A stretch of DNA of 25,130 nucleotides from Byssochlamys sp. IMV 00236. Taxonomy: Eukaryota > Ascomycota > Eurotiomycetes > Eurotiales > Thermoascaceae. Both the position numbers and the translations under genes were made by a program. Positions within the stretch are counted from its first letter, which is position 1, and every line of letters starts with the position of its first letter. The notes under the pieces were generated by a model. That model saw only the letters and a program-made list of their open reading frames with translations. It was not told the origin of the DNA and searched no databases. The stretch spans positions 1-25,130 of the forward strand of contig MSJH02000093.1 in the NCBI GenBank assembly GCA_001931875.2, in the 5' to 3' direction. Positions 1 through 11,390 of this stretch are shown in pieces.

Positions 1-2349
1 TAACAGCGTACACAGACTCTCCCCCAACTATATACATGACCAAAAAAAAAAAAAAAAAAAATACGCGTATCATCCAGGCAATACATTATCCATATACCTC
101 GATTGGTTCCTCTAATGTCGGAATGCCCTCCCTCCTTCTCTCCTTCCCTCCATCTTGAAATGGTGGAAATTTCTCTACAGCTTCGTTCATTACTTTGTTG
201 ATCCACTGGTGATAAGCAGAAGGATCTCAATCTCTCATGGTCCTACATCTTCTTTTTCCATTGACGGTGAGAAACAAGAACCACGAATCCAGCTTGTATA
301 TTTGTCCATTATCTCAGGCTGGATGGAGGAAGCAAGGGGAAGATCAAGTGGAAGATTCATCATAACTATCATCATATGGCGAGCTTCGCCGATGCTGCCA
401 GAACTCCATGACTATATCATTATTCGCCATCATGATGAAATGGTCGTGGCTTGACATAATCACTCCCTCCAAAGCCCATTAACCGCTCCAGCAAAATGGG
501 AGCTTTACGGAAATCTCCCTTCTTCTAATACAGCTGATCGACGCAAGCTTTTGGCCACTCTCAAAACTCTTTCGATGACTGACGTGATAGGCGTGATACT
601 CGTCTTTGTTAATGTTCTTTGCAAACTTAATGTTGTTCAAATCGTCGGTTTTGTTGGTAGAAGTACAACATATCCTCAAGTCGGCCTTGTCACCTATGGC
701 AGAGGGTTGAAACTTTACTGTTTCTTGCTGCTGGTCAATTCTTTTGGGAAAAAATCAACATTGTATCAGCCTGGTAATAGTATTTGCTACTATGTAAAAT
801 TACCGTTTGCTGTAAAACTCTTTGACCAAACATCGACAGCATAATCCTGCTTTGTGCATTTGCTTACTTGTGTTTGAAGTATTGCCTGCTTCTTATGCAT
901 TAATTTGAGGGCTAAATATGAATATGAAGTGTGTTAATTGAAAGAGTTGTATCTGGTTAAAGACAGATAATTACTGTACATCGAAGAGTATATTTTGAAG
1001 AAAACCCTCTTCCCCCGTCATTGCAACACTTCATTTGAGAAGCATAAACATTCTTTATATATCCCTTTTCTGTCGTTGGGCATTGTTGTATTTGGGCTGA
1101 CTACAATTTGAAGGAGAAGAAAAAAGAAAATTTAGAGTCTATGAACGCAGAGTCTATAGACCAAAAAAATCGCTTGAGCTTGTTCAAAGGGCCAGGAAAA
1201 AGAGTTTGCATGAATTGTTTCTTGTCGTAACAACATTTAATAGTTCCAATATTAAAGAAAGAGAATAGCTTTTTAATAAACAATGATAAATATGAACTCT
1301 AAAAGATCTTAAAAGGTTTATTTATTCTAATTGTAACTGTCTTAAAGCACTACAGCCTAATTAATTGTTCTCCAAGCAATATCTTATTAAAACGACCATA
1401 ATGATTTCAGAAGCACCCTACGATGCCTTTTACTTGTGTCGTGGCAACAAGACTATACAATGAAACCAGTTTGGTCACATACAAAGAAAACACAGATAGT
1501 TTCTTGTGTCGGACATCAGCCCCCTCTTTACTCTTTAAAAGGTAAAATAGTCAACGTATGATGAGCAACAAGTACGATTCAATGTATTAACTATGAAAAG
1601 ACCATTTGAACAGCGCCTCTAGTATTATCCATAAACAACGGAATTCGGTGAATACAATAAAGAAAAGAGCAGCAGTCTATTTGTTTAATAAAGTGCTTTA
1701 ATAGCCTATGCAACATATTGTTTGGAATCATATTACAACTGCTGAATGACATGGAAATAGAAGTTTACGTTCTCTGTCTTGGTTGTTGCAGCCTGTTGGC
1801 AAGATAAAAGTGGCTATGCAAAGGGAGCACGTAGTTGACTTGTTTTTTTTATAGCTCAGTTGCAAATGGTCCACATGGGTTACTACTTGTATGAGTTATG
1901 CCATAGATGGATGCTTCTGAAACGCTTTTCAGGGTGTGGTATCTAAGAATATTAAATAGACTCTACCTATTTTTTTCAATAGAAAATCTTGTTGCTTGTA
2001 ACCAAATATATGATGGCTGTAACACAGTTACTTTGGAATCCTCAACGAATGAACCTAGCACTAACCAAAGCAAGACTTGTAATTTAATGGGAGCAGGGCG
2101 GTTTTTATTGTAAAATAACATGAGATCGGATGTGTATGTATGAATATATATAAATATATATATATATATGTATAAGAGAAAAGAAGAGGATATAATATAT
2201 AGAATATGCATCAAAAGAGAGTAAGTGAGCGAGAGACTGCATAGATAAAAGAAACAAAGGACAAAGGAAAGTTAAGGGTGGTTCAACAGGTGAATATTTT
2301 TTTAAGGAATGAATAAATCACATATAGAATTCTACAAGATTAAGTAATA
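1..2349. other. gene-poor left flank, no supported gene
   Basis: I see no convincing gene in this 2.3 kb stretch. It is AT-rich and contains a run of 20 A at 42-61 and an AT/TA-rich tract around 2130-2173. The longest open stretch, at about 551-844 on the plus strand (97 codons), has no good ATG start, no recognisable domain and no splice partner that extends it, so I do not call it. The 3' side, next to the stop codon at 2350, presumably holds the 3' UTR of the minus-strand scaffold gene. Confidence 0.5.
42..61. repeat. poly-A run (20 A)
   Basis: Uninterrupted run of A at 42-61. It is a simple homopolymer of the kind seen throughout this window and not by itself evidence of a retroposed gene, because no coding sequence lies immediately upstream. 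Confidence 0.9.
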
Positions 2350-2988
2350 TTAATAGTCGTCGTCTGATAAAGCTGTATGGGGACGGTGATCCATCATGGC
2401 AGAGCCTCTCCACCCGCTATCCTTACTGATCAAGACTGAGGTATCTGATTTCTTTAAATAGTTGGCATCTGCCCACTCTTTAATAGCATCTAACATGGTC
2501 AGAATCTTATCTTCATTACCTCCAAACACATCTTTTTACAATATGGTTAGCTTAGAAAAGAGAATGATTCCTTTGCAGGTTACCTTTGATCGTGTATCGT
2601 CCATCAACCTCTACACCCTCTCTGCCCATGAACTTGAAGGCAGCAACAATGTTATCAAGCATCATAACACTTACAGAACCACCCTTTTGAGCAGGAGGTC
2701 TGCGGATCGTCTTTTGACTGATGGCTTCAAGCAGTAGGATGAGGGTATCACCGTTTCTGAATGCACTAGCAAGATCAATGACTTTTTTACCAGGAGGTAA
2801 ATAAGAGTTTATCCATTCGATATATTGAGCGGCATTCCAATGATGTGATCTGTATTCTTCTTCATAATCATCCTCTTCTTCAGAAATACTGGATGTTATA
2901 CTATGGTGGGAATCACTAAGGGGCAAGCTACGATGTTGAGGATCAATCAGATCTTCTTCTTCTTCCTCATGCAGATAATGCTGCTGCT

Positions 2989-3020
<32 letters not shown>

Positions 3021-5025
3021 TTTTGATATTGAGATGGTATTTCTGGGATATCTTGTTCTTCCTCTTCTTCATGAATGATATGATGTGTGATGCCTGATTC
3101 GCGCATTTGTCTACTATGATATTCTGAAGTGGTTGAGACATTGGGTTGGCCGTCTTCTTCTACCACAGGCATCTTGAGCGCATCTTGATTATTATTGGCT
3201 TTTGTTTGCTTTTGATTTTTATACATAATCACAGAGGGAGGTCTTGGCCTCATACGTCGTGCAACATCAAGGGATACAGTGGCGATGTGATTGGATGACA
3301 TTACAGGTGCTGACAGTACACGAAATAAATGAGCCATGTTTGACTGTGTCATATTAATTAAGTGTCTTACCTCTAAAGTCTCTCGCAATCGTTGTTTTCA
3401 TGAGCATCTTTAACCAAGTCCTCATGGCTTCTTCTGTGTCTGTATAAAAGTAAAAGGTTCTTTCGTATTCATGCTGTGCTTTGAAGCAATATTTGCCAGC
3501 GTGAATGGTTTCGTCTACGATGATTTTATATCCTCTTAAATTAATTATTCCCTTCATGCGCACTTCCTAATAATTCTTTGTTAAGTGGAGGGGGCTTGGC
3601 ATTGATGCACAGTCAACTTACTTTGGGACTCTTAAAATAGAAAAGATTGGTTCCTTTAAGGACAAACCAACGTTTGTTCCACGTCTTGTATTTATCACTT
3701 TGCTTATGTAACCAACCTTCATGTTCTGGCGCTTGAAATGCTTCTGTTGTGGATGCACGATAAGGAGACTCATCAAATGATAACTTGTACGAGTTTGCTG
3801 TTTGCCTGTGTGATGAAGATCAGTAATTATAAAAGTACAAAGCAATTATGTCTTACAATGACTGCTTTGGTGTTGATTTTGAAGTGGCTGGTTGAATATT
3901 GGAACTTGTCTATACAAAAAAGTTAGAAAATATACTCATCTTAAAGAATACATACATCACTCATCAACCAGTGGCTTGTCTCATCTAATGCACGCTGACC
4001 CATTTGAGATAACGTTCTGTTGGCAAATCCTTTTGGATCTGGACTAAGCTCTCTGCTTCGTGTTGTACGACTTCCACCAGAGGATACTGTGTTGTATGTG
4101 TTTGATCGACTGATGCCTGAAGAGCTAAGGCTTTGAGGAGACAAGGGTCTGGGAATGCTGGTCGATATAAATGAATTCGTTTCGATATCATGACTAATAG
4201 GAGGTAAAGGTGCTTTTCTCGGAAATTGATAAAGACCATCGTCATTTGTACTACTGGATGATGTGTTTTGTGAATTTGATCGACGTAAGCTAGTAGAAGC
4301 TCTACTAGGTGTTGAACGCATGATGGCACTAGTCGAAACAGATGCGTTAGGAGCAGGCGGTGATTGATGACCGTTGGTTTGCTTTAATTTCTAAGGAGTG
4401 AAAGGATAAATATATGTGTTTCAAATAATAAAAGCGTAAAAATAACTCCTTACTTCAACACCGGATTCGTCTCTTAAAGAAGTAATGGCCTGCATAATTT
4501 TATATCGTTTACCAAATGTGTTTATGCCTAATTCTTTTAATGCATCAATGTTCAAATCCAACAAGATATCACCCGTGATTTCTTGGTCAATAAAGTTTTG
4601 GGATACTGATTCGAACCCGACAGATCTGAGCCAATCTGCTACTTGTTGAACGTCCCATTGCTCCACTTTATTGTTGACTGGATAGGATGATTGTATTCGA
4701 GATATGGTATCATCAATTTCATCTTCAATAGTTGATCCGGATGAACGTGAAGATAAGTGCGGACTAGGCATGTAAAGTTGCTTTTGTGGTTTTTCGGGCG
4801 AAGTGTAATTCATTGGAAAGAGTCCAGTCTCACCTTTGATATTACGCCCCTATGGAAACATGTTAGACTAGATTATTTCTACTTGTAACCACAGGTTACC
4901 TGCCACCATCCATCGAGGTATTTTTCGTCTTTTTCTAATACAACAATAGGTTCACCCACCGAAAAGTTAATTTCATCTTCATTTTCGGCTTCAAAGTTGT
5001 GAACAGCATAGACGATGTTGCTCAT
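2350..5025 (-). CDS. Boi1/2-Pob1-like SH3-SAM-PH scaffold with C-terminal calponin-homology domain
   Basis: Eight exons on the minus strand: 5025-4900, 4849-4454, 4390-3956, 3909-3857, 3805-3622, 3566-3371, 3309-2584, 2531-2350, joined by GT-AG introns of 46-63 nt; 765 codons plus stop. Domains in order: SH3 at residues ~1-56 (start MSNIVYAVHNFEAENEDEIN, then GWWQ and GLFPMNYT), SAM at ~104-170 (VEQWDVQQVADWL to GKRYKIMQAI), a Ser/Pro-rich linker, PH at ~364-460 (EGWLHKQ, WNKRWFVLKG, then a conserved Trp in the last helix), an acidic linker with a run of about 13 Gln, and a calponin-homology-like domain at ~622-745 (AFRNGDTLILLLEAIS, NIVAAFKFMGREGV). SH3-SAM-PH is the known layout of yeast Boi1/Boi2 and fission-yeast Pob1, which link Cdc42/formin polarity to exocytosis at growth sites. 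The CH domain would add actin or signalling contact; that is inference. No gene symbol is assigned because of the extra domain. Confidence 0.88.
2981..3019. repeat. CAG/CAA trinucleotide tract coding poly-Gln
   Basis: Thirteen consecutive Gln codons read on the minus strand (CTG and TTG triplets on the plus strand), in the acidic linker between the PH and CH domains of the scaffold gene. Mixing of CAG and CAA makes it less slippage-prone than a pure repeat. Glu-rich patches lie on both sides. Confidence 0.9.
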
Positions 5026-5841
5026 ATTTTATTCAAGCTTAAAGGAAAGTAAATGACTAAAAAGGAAATTAATGAAAGTGAAGGAAAAACGGACAAGTAG
5101 GGGGAAGAAGAAAGAAAGAATAAAGAGGAGAGGAAGCGAAGAGGGACAAGAGAAAGACCTTTTTTTTTTCAAAAAAAAAAAAGGTGCTTCGGAGTCAGAT
5201 GCTGTACGACAAGCTTTATATAATAAAGGCAAGCGACAAGGAATCATTTATGAATTGTTACACTCCATTATTCTCTTTATTCTAACAACAGTTTACACAC
5301 CAAATGAGGCTTATTGTTCTTTTCGCTTTTGTTGTTCTTTTTACTTTTTTCTTTTCTCTTTATGATCGATCCAACTATTCGTCTTTCTTTCTCCTTTAAA
5401 ATCTGTTAGTGTTTGTTAGTTTTAACTGCGGTTAGTCAATTGTATCCGTATATTACACAAATTAAACCTGATTATATCCTCCTCCTTCTTTCTCTTATAC
5501 GACTCATTCAAGGAACTCATTAAGTTCTTTATTGTGTAAACTGTCCATTTATTTTCTGTTTCAGACACACATTTTATTGGCTGATCTATGTGGAGATGTT
5601 ACTCAATGAAAGAACCAATTCACTCTCTTCAATGATATCTCTCTACACCTACTGTTCAATCTTCCCTTTCTCTTTTCTGTGTACTTTTGTATCTCCCCGC
5701 CCTCGTACAAAAATTTCAATTGTTATTTTTTGGGAGCCTGTGAGACTATTTACACCAACCGTTGTTCTTTTTTCTTCGATTTTTTTTTCTGGTGTTTTTT
5801 TTTTTTTTTTTTTCTTCAATAACAACAACAATAACAACAGT
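5026..5841. promoter_or_regulatory. divergent intergenic region between scaffold gene and MAPKKK gene
   Basis: An 816-bp region between the two divergent start codons (5025 on minus, 5842 on plus) that must hold both promoters and 5' UTRs. The right half is very pyrimidine-rich and ends with 19 T at 5795-5813, followed by an AAC-repeat leader directly before the ATG; pyrimidine-rich leaders are common upstream of fungal start codons. The frame of the MAPKKK stays open back to an upstream ATG at 5596. No specific operator could be recognised. Confidence 0.5.
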
Positions 5842-8800
5842 ATGTCAGCAGTGAGAAAAGTACGCTGGTCAGAGGCTGACGACAATAAAGACAATGAAGA
5901 AGACAGCTTACAACAACAAGATTATGTTATGGATAATCAACCGTCAGTAGACCAATCAAATACACCAGCAAATTCGTGGGCATTTATGCCAACCACTAAT
6001 TTCACTGCGCATAACCCTTATCAAGATGAAGAAGATTATAGCGAAGAAGACGACCAAACAAATAGTGAAGAAGAAGATGACACAGCACTTAACCAACTTT
6101 ATGCTCGTAATCAATCCTTGTCTTCAGCCCCTCCTGAAATTACACATGAACGACTAGAATGGCAACAAATGCTTCAATCTGTCCTTATGGGAGAAGTACT
6201 CAAGTCTGAAAAAAAGAGGCTCTCGAGTTCAGACAAGTTCCAGCAACCTACACCTACACAAGAAATCTGGCTGGCCCTCCGTGCTTTACTGCGTGGGAGA
6301 ACACTCTTGGAAGAACAGAAATGCTTAGAAGACAGTAGAAAAGAAATTGAAGGCATTTTAAAAATGGTCATTGAATTCAAACTAAACGACATAAAGGACC
6401 AAAGCACGGCATTAAGGAAAGTAGCTGAAGTCCTAAAGAATATCGATCGTATCGAATCTCTCTATACCACTCGTGCTGCAATCACTCAAGCTCATCCAGA
6501 CTATGGTTCTGCTTCATTCCAAACAAAATTAGACGCTCTCAACGCCTGGTGTACGATCACCCGTAGCTTGAGCATGCAATATAAAATATTAAGAAACTGG
6601 ACAGGCTCAGAAAGCCTGCAGATTGCAAGAAAGATGTCAGAAGATGATACTACGACAGTGACTATTAAAAACGATAAAGTAAAGGAGACAAAGCAAGATA
6701 ATAAGAACGACACATCTTTTGTCGAAAGGCTCTTGAAAGAATCCGCTCTACAAGACACCTTTGACAAACGCACCCTTTCGGCCCTCAATTTACTGCTCGT
6801 AAAATCGAAACAGACCATGATCTATTATTCCAAATCCTTTGAAGAAATGAACCTACCGTCTTTTACATCTCAACTTCGACAGCTGGCATACTTTCCTATT
6901 TCATTGGTTCAAGAAGCTCTTAAGCTGCGTCTAGAGTACAAGGACCGTACGAACGAACCACCAAAACAAATGGTAGACGCCATGATGGAAGATTATCGTG
7001 GTCTGATCTCACTGGCTTGCAGAGTCAAACTTCAGTATCAGGACTTGATGTATTCTGCTCCAGGCTGGGACCTGTCGCCAGATGAATCCGTCGATAGAGA
7101 CTATGACACTGTCTTGATGGAATCCGTTCGATTTTACTTTAAACTGATCACTTGGAAACTTAATTTTGAAAAAGAGAATAGCCTTAGAGAATGCGAAGTT
7201 ATGGAAAAGGAGTGGGGGTTCCTGAAAAACTCGATTTGTCAGGCTGTGGATAAGGCAGATTGGGAGTGTGCTGAGCACTTTTGGTAAATCTAAAAAGAAA
7301 CAGAGATACATGGACTAATCTCCATTATAGTTCATTAACAAACAGGCTATTAGCAGATGTCATGCGTGATTATATATCCAGCTTAAAGATACCACCAGAA
7401 GCAGTGGATGACGGTATTGAAGCCAAGTATACAAAACTATTACACACCATGCGCATGCGAGCGAGAAAGCTTTTACAGTTTGCAAGGTAAATTGAACAAC
7501 CCACGCCTTTTTTTCATTGACCCTTACCCTTTCTCTCTGCGTGGGGTGTATTGCTTAGATTTTTTATGGGTCAATTCGAAAATGCTGCAGAATATGTTGT
7601 AGACCCCGAAAATATGGACAAATTTATCACATGCCTTGTCGAGACTGGCCATTTCCTAGTCTACACAGGCTCATTTGAAGAAGACCGAATATATATCATA
7701 GCCTCGCCTTCCCTGTATGGACGAGAGGATGTGGTACGGTCGATTGTGAAGTCGTGTTTTGCGTATGACAAATCACCTCAACCAAGCGCGACGCCAATCA
7801 TGATGAATCCTGATAACGCAGAAGACTATGTCTTGATCTTTTCACCTTGGCAGAACATTATGTGGACAGGAGAGGTTGTCGAAGTATCTATTCCATTTAT
7901 CCATTTAGGCATCAAGACTCGTCGTGTTCGACTGACGACAGGAGACTCGAGCGACCTTTCCCCGGCCAAAGCAGCCTTCTGGACGGCCGTGCAGCACTCA
8001 GGCATTGAAATTGTACAAGAGCATCGAGCACATATACCAAGAATCAATAAGGAACTGTACAAAATCAAAATGACTGTCTTCAAACTAGCTGATTCTACCA
8101 TCTCGAGCGTTGGCACGATCCGTGAGCAGACGATGTCTCTGGGATGCCAGGAACTCGTGGAAGAATGTTTTAGTTTTGCAAGTGATTTTGGTATCAGGGC
8201 AGCCAAGTTTTTGGAGCTAGCAGTGCGTCTTCAGCTCGACTTGAAATTGGTGCGGTTGGCTATCGACTGGATTTGTTTTATCACAGATGACTGCGTGCCG
8301 TCAGATCGAAAGACGTTCCGATGGGCTGTTGCTGCACTCGAGTTTGTTCATCTGATGACGCGCGGAGCAAACATTCTTGCTTTGAATGAAAACGAGTTTG
8401 CAACATTACAGAGCAAGGTAGCAAGGTGTGTTGCACTGCTGATATCTCACTTTGATGTCCTCGGTACTCGATACACATATGAACTGCAACTCAAGGCAGA
8501 GCAACAGCGACGCGGTGGTGTTACAGCTAAACGCAACTCGTACATGACCTCTAGAAGTAGTGATAAAGATAATATTACGACGAGTTCTACGTTTGGAGCC
8601 GCAAACGATGCAGCTATCACAGGCGGCGGCGGCGTGATTTATATTCGTGATGCTTGGATGCGCAAGATATCTGAACTTGAAGAGAAGCGCAACAAGGATG
8701 ACCAGGAACGTAAAATTATCGGTAAGATCTTGGACGACCAAAAACCAGAGGATCAATCACTTGTATTCCTTGCTCCTTCGTCTTCCAATATCTCTTTCCG

Positions 8801-9954
8801 TTGGCAGCAAGGTCGATTCATTGGGGCCGGTACCTTTGGCTCTGTCTATTTGGCCATCAATTTGGACACCTCTTCGGTTATGGCGGTAAAGGAAATTCGA
8901 TTCCCTGACTCAAGTTCTCTTTCTGCTCTGCACAAGTCAATCAAGGAAGAAATGAAGGTGATGGAGATGCTGCATCACCGAAACATTGTACAATATTATG
9001 GTATGGAAGTTCACCGTGACCGTGTGTATATCTTTATGGAATACTGTGAAAATGGAAGTCTAGGCGCTCTATTGGATCATGGTGGTCGTATTGAAGACGA
9101 GCTTTACGTGGTCGATTACGCGTACCAGTTACTGAGTGGTCTTGCCTACCTGCATGAAAATAACATTGTGCACAGAGACATCAAGCCTGACAATATTCTA
9201 ATTGATTATCAAGGTCAACTGAAGCTCACAGACTTTGGTGCAGCAAAGATTTTAGCAAAGGGACAAAAGACGATGGGACGTACTACGATGCACATGAATG
9301 TGAATAGTTTAGCGGGCACACCGATGTATATGGTAAGTCTAACATTTCTATTATATTCTCTCTTGACTCACTATGACTTAGGCACCTGAAGTTATCACTG
9401 GAAGCGATACGGGACGAAAGGGCTCAATGGATATTTGGTCTCTTGGTTGTTGTATTGTTCAAATGGCCACTGGTCGCCGTCCTTGGAGCACGCTTGAAAA
9501 TGAATGGTCTGTCATGTACCATGTCGTGACTGGCCATCCACCACTTCCTGACGCTTCCCAACTTTCAAGCATGGGCATTGACTTTTTGAAAAAATGCTTT
9601 ATCCGTGACCCAACAAAGAGACCCACCGCCGAAGAATTACTACAGCATCCATGGATCACAAACTATCTGGAAAGCTACAATGAAGACAACAATATGTACC
9701 CTCCTGAATCGGAGTATGACGATCAAGTGATCGAAAATAGTTGGCCATCTGAAGCCCCAGAGCCTGAGGATGTATCGTCCATCGTACGATCGATCAATTC
9801 AGCTCAATCTCTAGACCGACCACTGGTTCGAAGCATTCCAAACAGTTTGGCTCTGGACGGCATGGCTAATAGCTTAGAGAATGGTGCACAAGCACAAGCT
9901 TATTTCCGTGAAATTGCTGCTCAACATGCTTCAGATATGCAGTGGAGTAAGTAA
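5842..9954 (+). CDS. SSK2: Ssk2/Ssk22/Win1-type MAP kinase kinase kinase
   Basis: Four exons: 5842-7283, 7331-7486, 7559-9332, 9382-9954; introns 47, 72 and 49 nt; 1,314 codons plus stop. The first ~945 residues are an acidic N-terminus followed by a long helical regulatory region typical of the MAP3K4/Ssk2 class. The Ser/Thr kinase domain lies at ~945-1213: glycine loop GRFIGAGTFGSVYLAINL, catalytic Lys in AVKEIRF, catalytic loop HRDIKPDNIL, DFGAAK, and an activation segment ending GTPMYM-APE across the last intron. All catalytic residues are present, so an active kinase is expected. In yeasts this class phosphorylates the MAPKK of the HOG/Sty1 osmotic and oxidative stress pathway; that role here is by family. 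I chose the ATG at 5842 because the in-frame upstream ATG (5596) would add a poly-Phe/poly-Asn leader. Intron 1 could alternatively end at 7345, replacing Cys-Ser-Leu-Thr-Asn-Arg by Trp. Confidence 0.9.
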
Positions 9955-10180
9955 TTCCTTTTAATCCTTAATCCTGTCTTTTTTTTTTGCATTTTTACCT
10001 TGTATGCATCTGTCATTTCTTACATACTTAATACATAAATACTTTTTGTAAATAATGTATACAACAATTATACCATTTTATTCGCTTTATTTTCATAACC
10101 CTAGGGGTTTCAGACAAACTTGTAGGGTATATAAATGTATGTTAAAATGGTACTTTACCAATAAGATGCATATGAAAGGG

Positions 10181-10214
<34 letters not shown>

Positions 10215-10290
10215 CTGTATCGATTATGGGAATAGCATAGATTTATTTACTTTTTTCCTCTTTTTTTTTGACTTTATTGTTATTATTATC
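9955..10290. other. intergenic region with MAPKKK 3' end and membrane-protein promoter
   Basis: This 336-bp spacer lies between two genes on the same strand. It contains AT-rich sequence expected for the 3' UTR of the kinase gene and a run of 28 T at 10187-10214 about 76 bp before the next ATG. No separate coding sequence is supported; the short open stretch across the T run is an artefact of the homopolymer. Confidence 0.5.
10187..10214. repeat. poly-T run (28 T)
   Basis: Uninterrupted T homopolymer in the presumed promoter or 5' UTR of the downstream membrane-protein gene. It could be a nucleosome-excluding poly(dA:dT) promoter element, as known from fungal promoters; that function is inferred. 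Confidence 0.85.
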
Positions 10291-11390
10291 ATGTCTAGAT
10301 ATTTGCTTGGGCTTTTAGGATCCTTCTTTTTGTTTGCATCTTTCATCCTTGGATTGTTTATATTGATCGGTCAATTGTCCAATAAGCCATTCATCAATTT
10401 GATTGCATTTGTACACGCTATTAATCCACCCAGTAACCTTTCTTACCAATTTGGATTATGGCAAGTGTCTCTAAAGATAAAGAGTTACTTTAAAACTCAT
10501 TTTACATGTATAGGTCGTACTGCACTGGCGCGCCCTATGCTTCTGTCCAAGGATGCCATGGTAACACTGCAGCATACAACTGGGCAACAACACCTGGCTT
10601 CAACCAGATGCTACCAGGCTATGCGTCTAGCAGGCGAGTTGATAACTTATTCACAACCAATTTTATTCTTTACTTCATTGGCGCCGGTCTTAGCTTCCTT
10701 CTATGGCTTGCATCTCTTTTCTCACTGTGTAGCTTCAAAAGACGAGGAGGAAGAGGTTTCAGCATGTTTATGTCATCCGCAACGTGTCTGACGTTCTTTG
10801 TAATGCTCGCTGCACTGATCATTGCTCTTATCCTTGTTATCACTACTGTCAAGGCAATCGGCAGTGTGACCCAAGACTGGCAAGGTCATGCAGGCATGTC
10901 GATTTGGTTCACAATCGGCATGGTCATTAGTCTTTTACTTGCGTTTTTATGCTATTGTCTTCGTGCGTGTTTTAAACCTCGAACTGTAGAACCTCACAAG
11001 TCAACATATCGCAAATCAGCACCATTTGCTCTTCAGGCTCATTCACCTGCAATGTATCCTATGCAACAACATCAACAGCCGTATTATTATCAACAAGAGC
11101 AAAAACCAGAGGCTCAAGATGGTTATGTTGCTTCACAGCATGTAGAACAGCCTCAAGATGGCTATATGGCTTCACAGCATATAGAACAGCCTCAAGGTGG
11201 TTATATGGCTTCACAGCATACAGAACAACCTCAAGAGTACCACCTGTATCAACATGCAGAAAGTAGTCAAGCTGCTGCTCAACGACAGCCTGATCATGAT
11301 CAACATTATTCTCCTGCTTTACATATGCAATACTTGTCGCCTGTTTATAATAGCGGAATACATCCTGAAGGTGGACTGCAGCACTCTTAA
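10291..11390 (+). CDS. Sur7/PalI-like four-span plasma-membrane protein
   Basis: Two exons, 10291-10460 and 10514-11390, 348 codons plus stop. The 53-nt intron starts with GC (donor ATG|GCAAGT) and ends TATAG. No GT donor restores frame, whereas this junction rebuilds GLW-SYCTG, a Trp-x-x-Cys motif typical of the Sur7/PalI (claudin-like) family, with a second Cys following in VQGC. Four hydrophobic segments: residues ~5-27, then after an extracellular loop with an NLS glycosylation sequon three more (ILYFIGAGLSFLLWLASLFS; FFVMLAALIIALILVITTV; FTIGMVISLLLAFLCYCL). The cytosolic tail is Gln/Tyr/Pro-rich with three 13-residue repeats (DGYMASQHIEQPQ type). Family members act in eisosome/MCC membrane domains or in alkaline pH sensing (Rim9/PalI); which applies here cannot be told from sequence. 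An AATAAA signal follows the stop near 11408. Confidence 0.82.
11115..11231 (+). repeat. three tandem 39-bp coding repeats
   Basis: Three in-frame copies of a 39-bp unit (11115-11153, 11154-11192, 11193-11231), each encoding a variant of PQDGYxASQHxEQ, with a decayed fourth copy following (PQEYHLYQHAE). They lie in the cytosolic tail of the Sur7-like protein. Copies differ at a few bases, so expansion is not extremely recent. Confidence 0.9.

Noticed and set aside
42..61. Poly-A run as the tail of a retroposed sequence
   Set aside because: Only 41 bases precede it in the window and no element structure or target-site duplication can be seen.
551..844. 97-codon plus-strand open frame in the left flank
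   Set aside because: No ATG at its start, no recognisable domain, no splice partners; the overlapping minus frame is no better.
2903..3141. Leu-rich and Ser/Asn-rich frames overlapping the CAG/CAA tract
   Set aside because: Products of the trinucleotide repeat read in other frames; the real frame is poly-Gln in the scaffold gene.
8281..8756. Minus-strand frames inside the MAPKKK gene
   Set aside because: Shadow frames opposite well-supported kinase-gene coding sequence.
10055..10240. 61-codon frame ending in a poly-Phe run
   Set aside because: Created by the 28-T homopolymer in the promoter of the Sur7-like gene; no other support.
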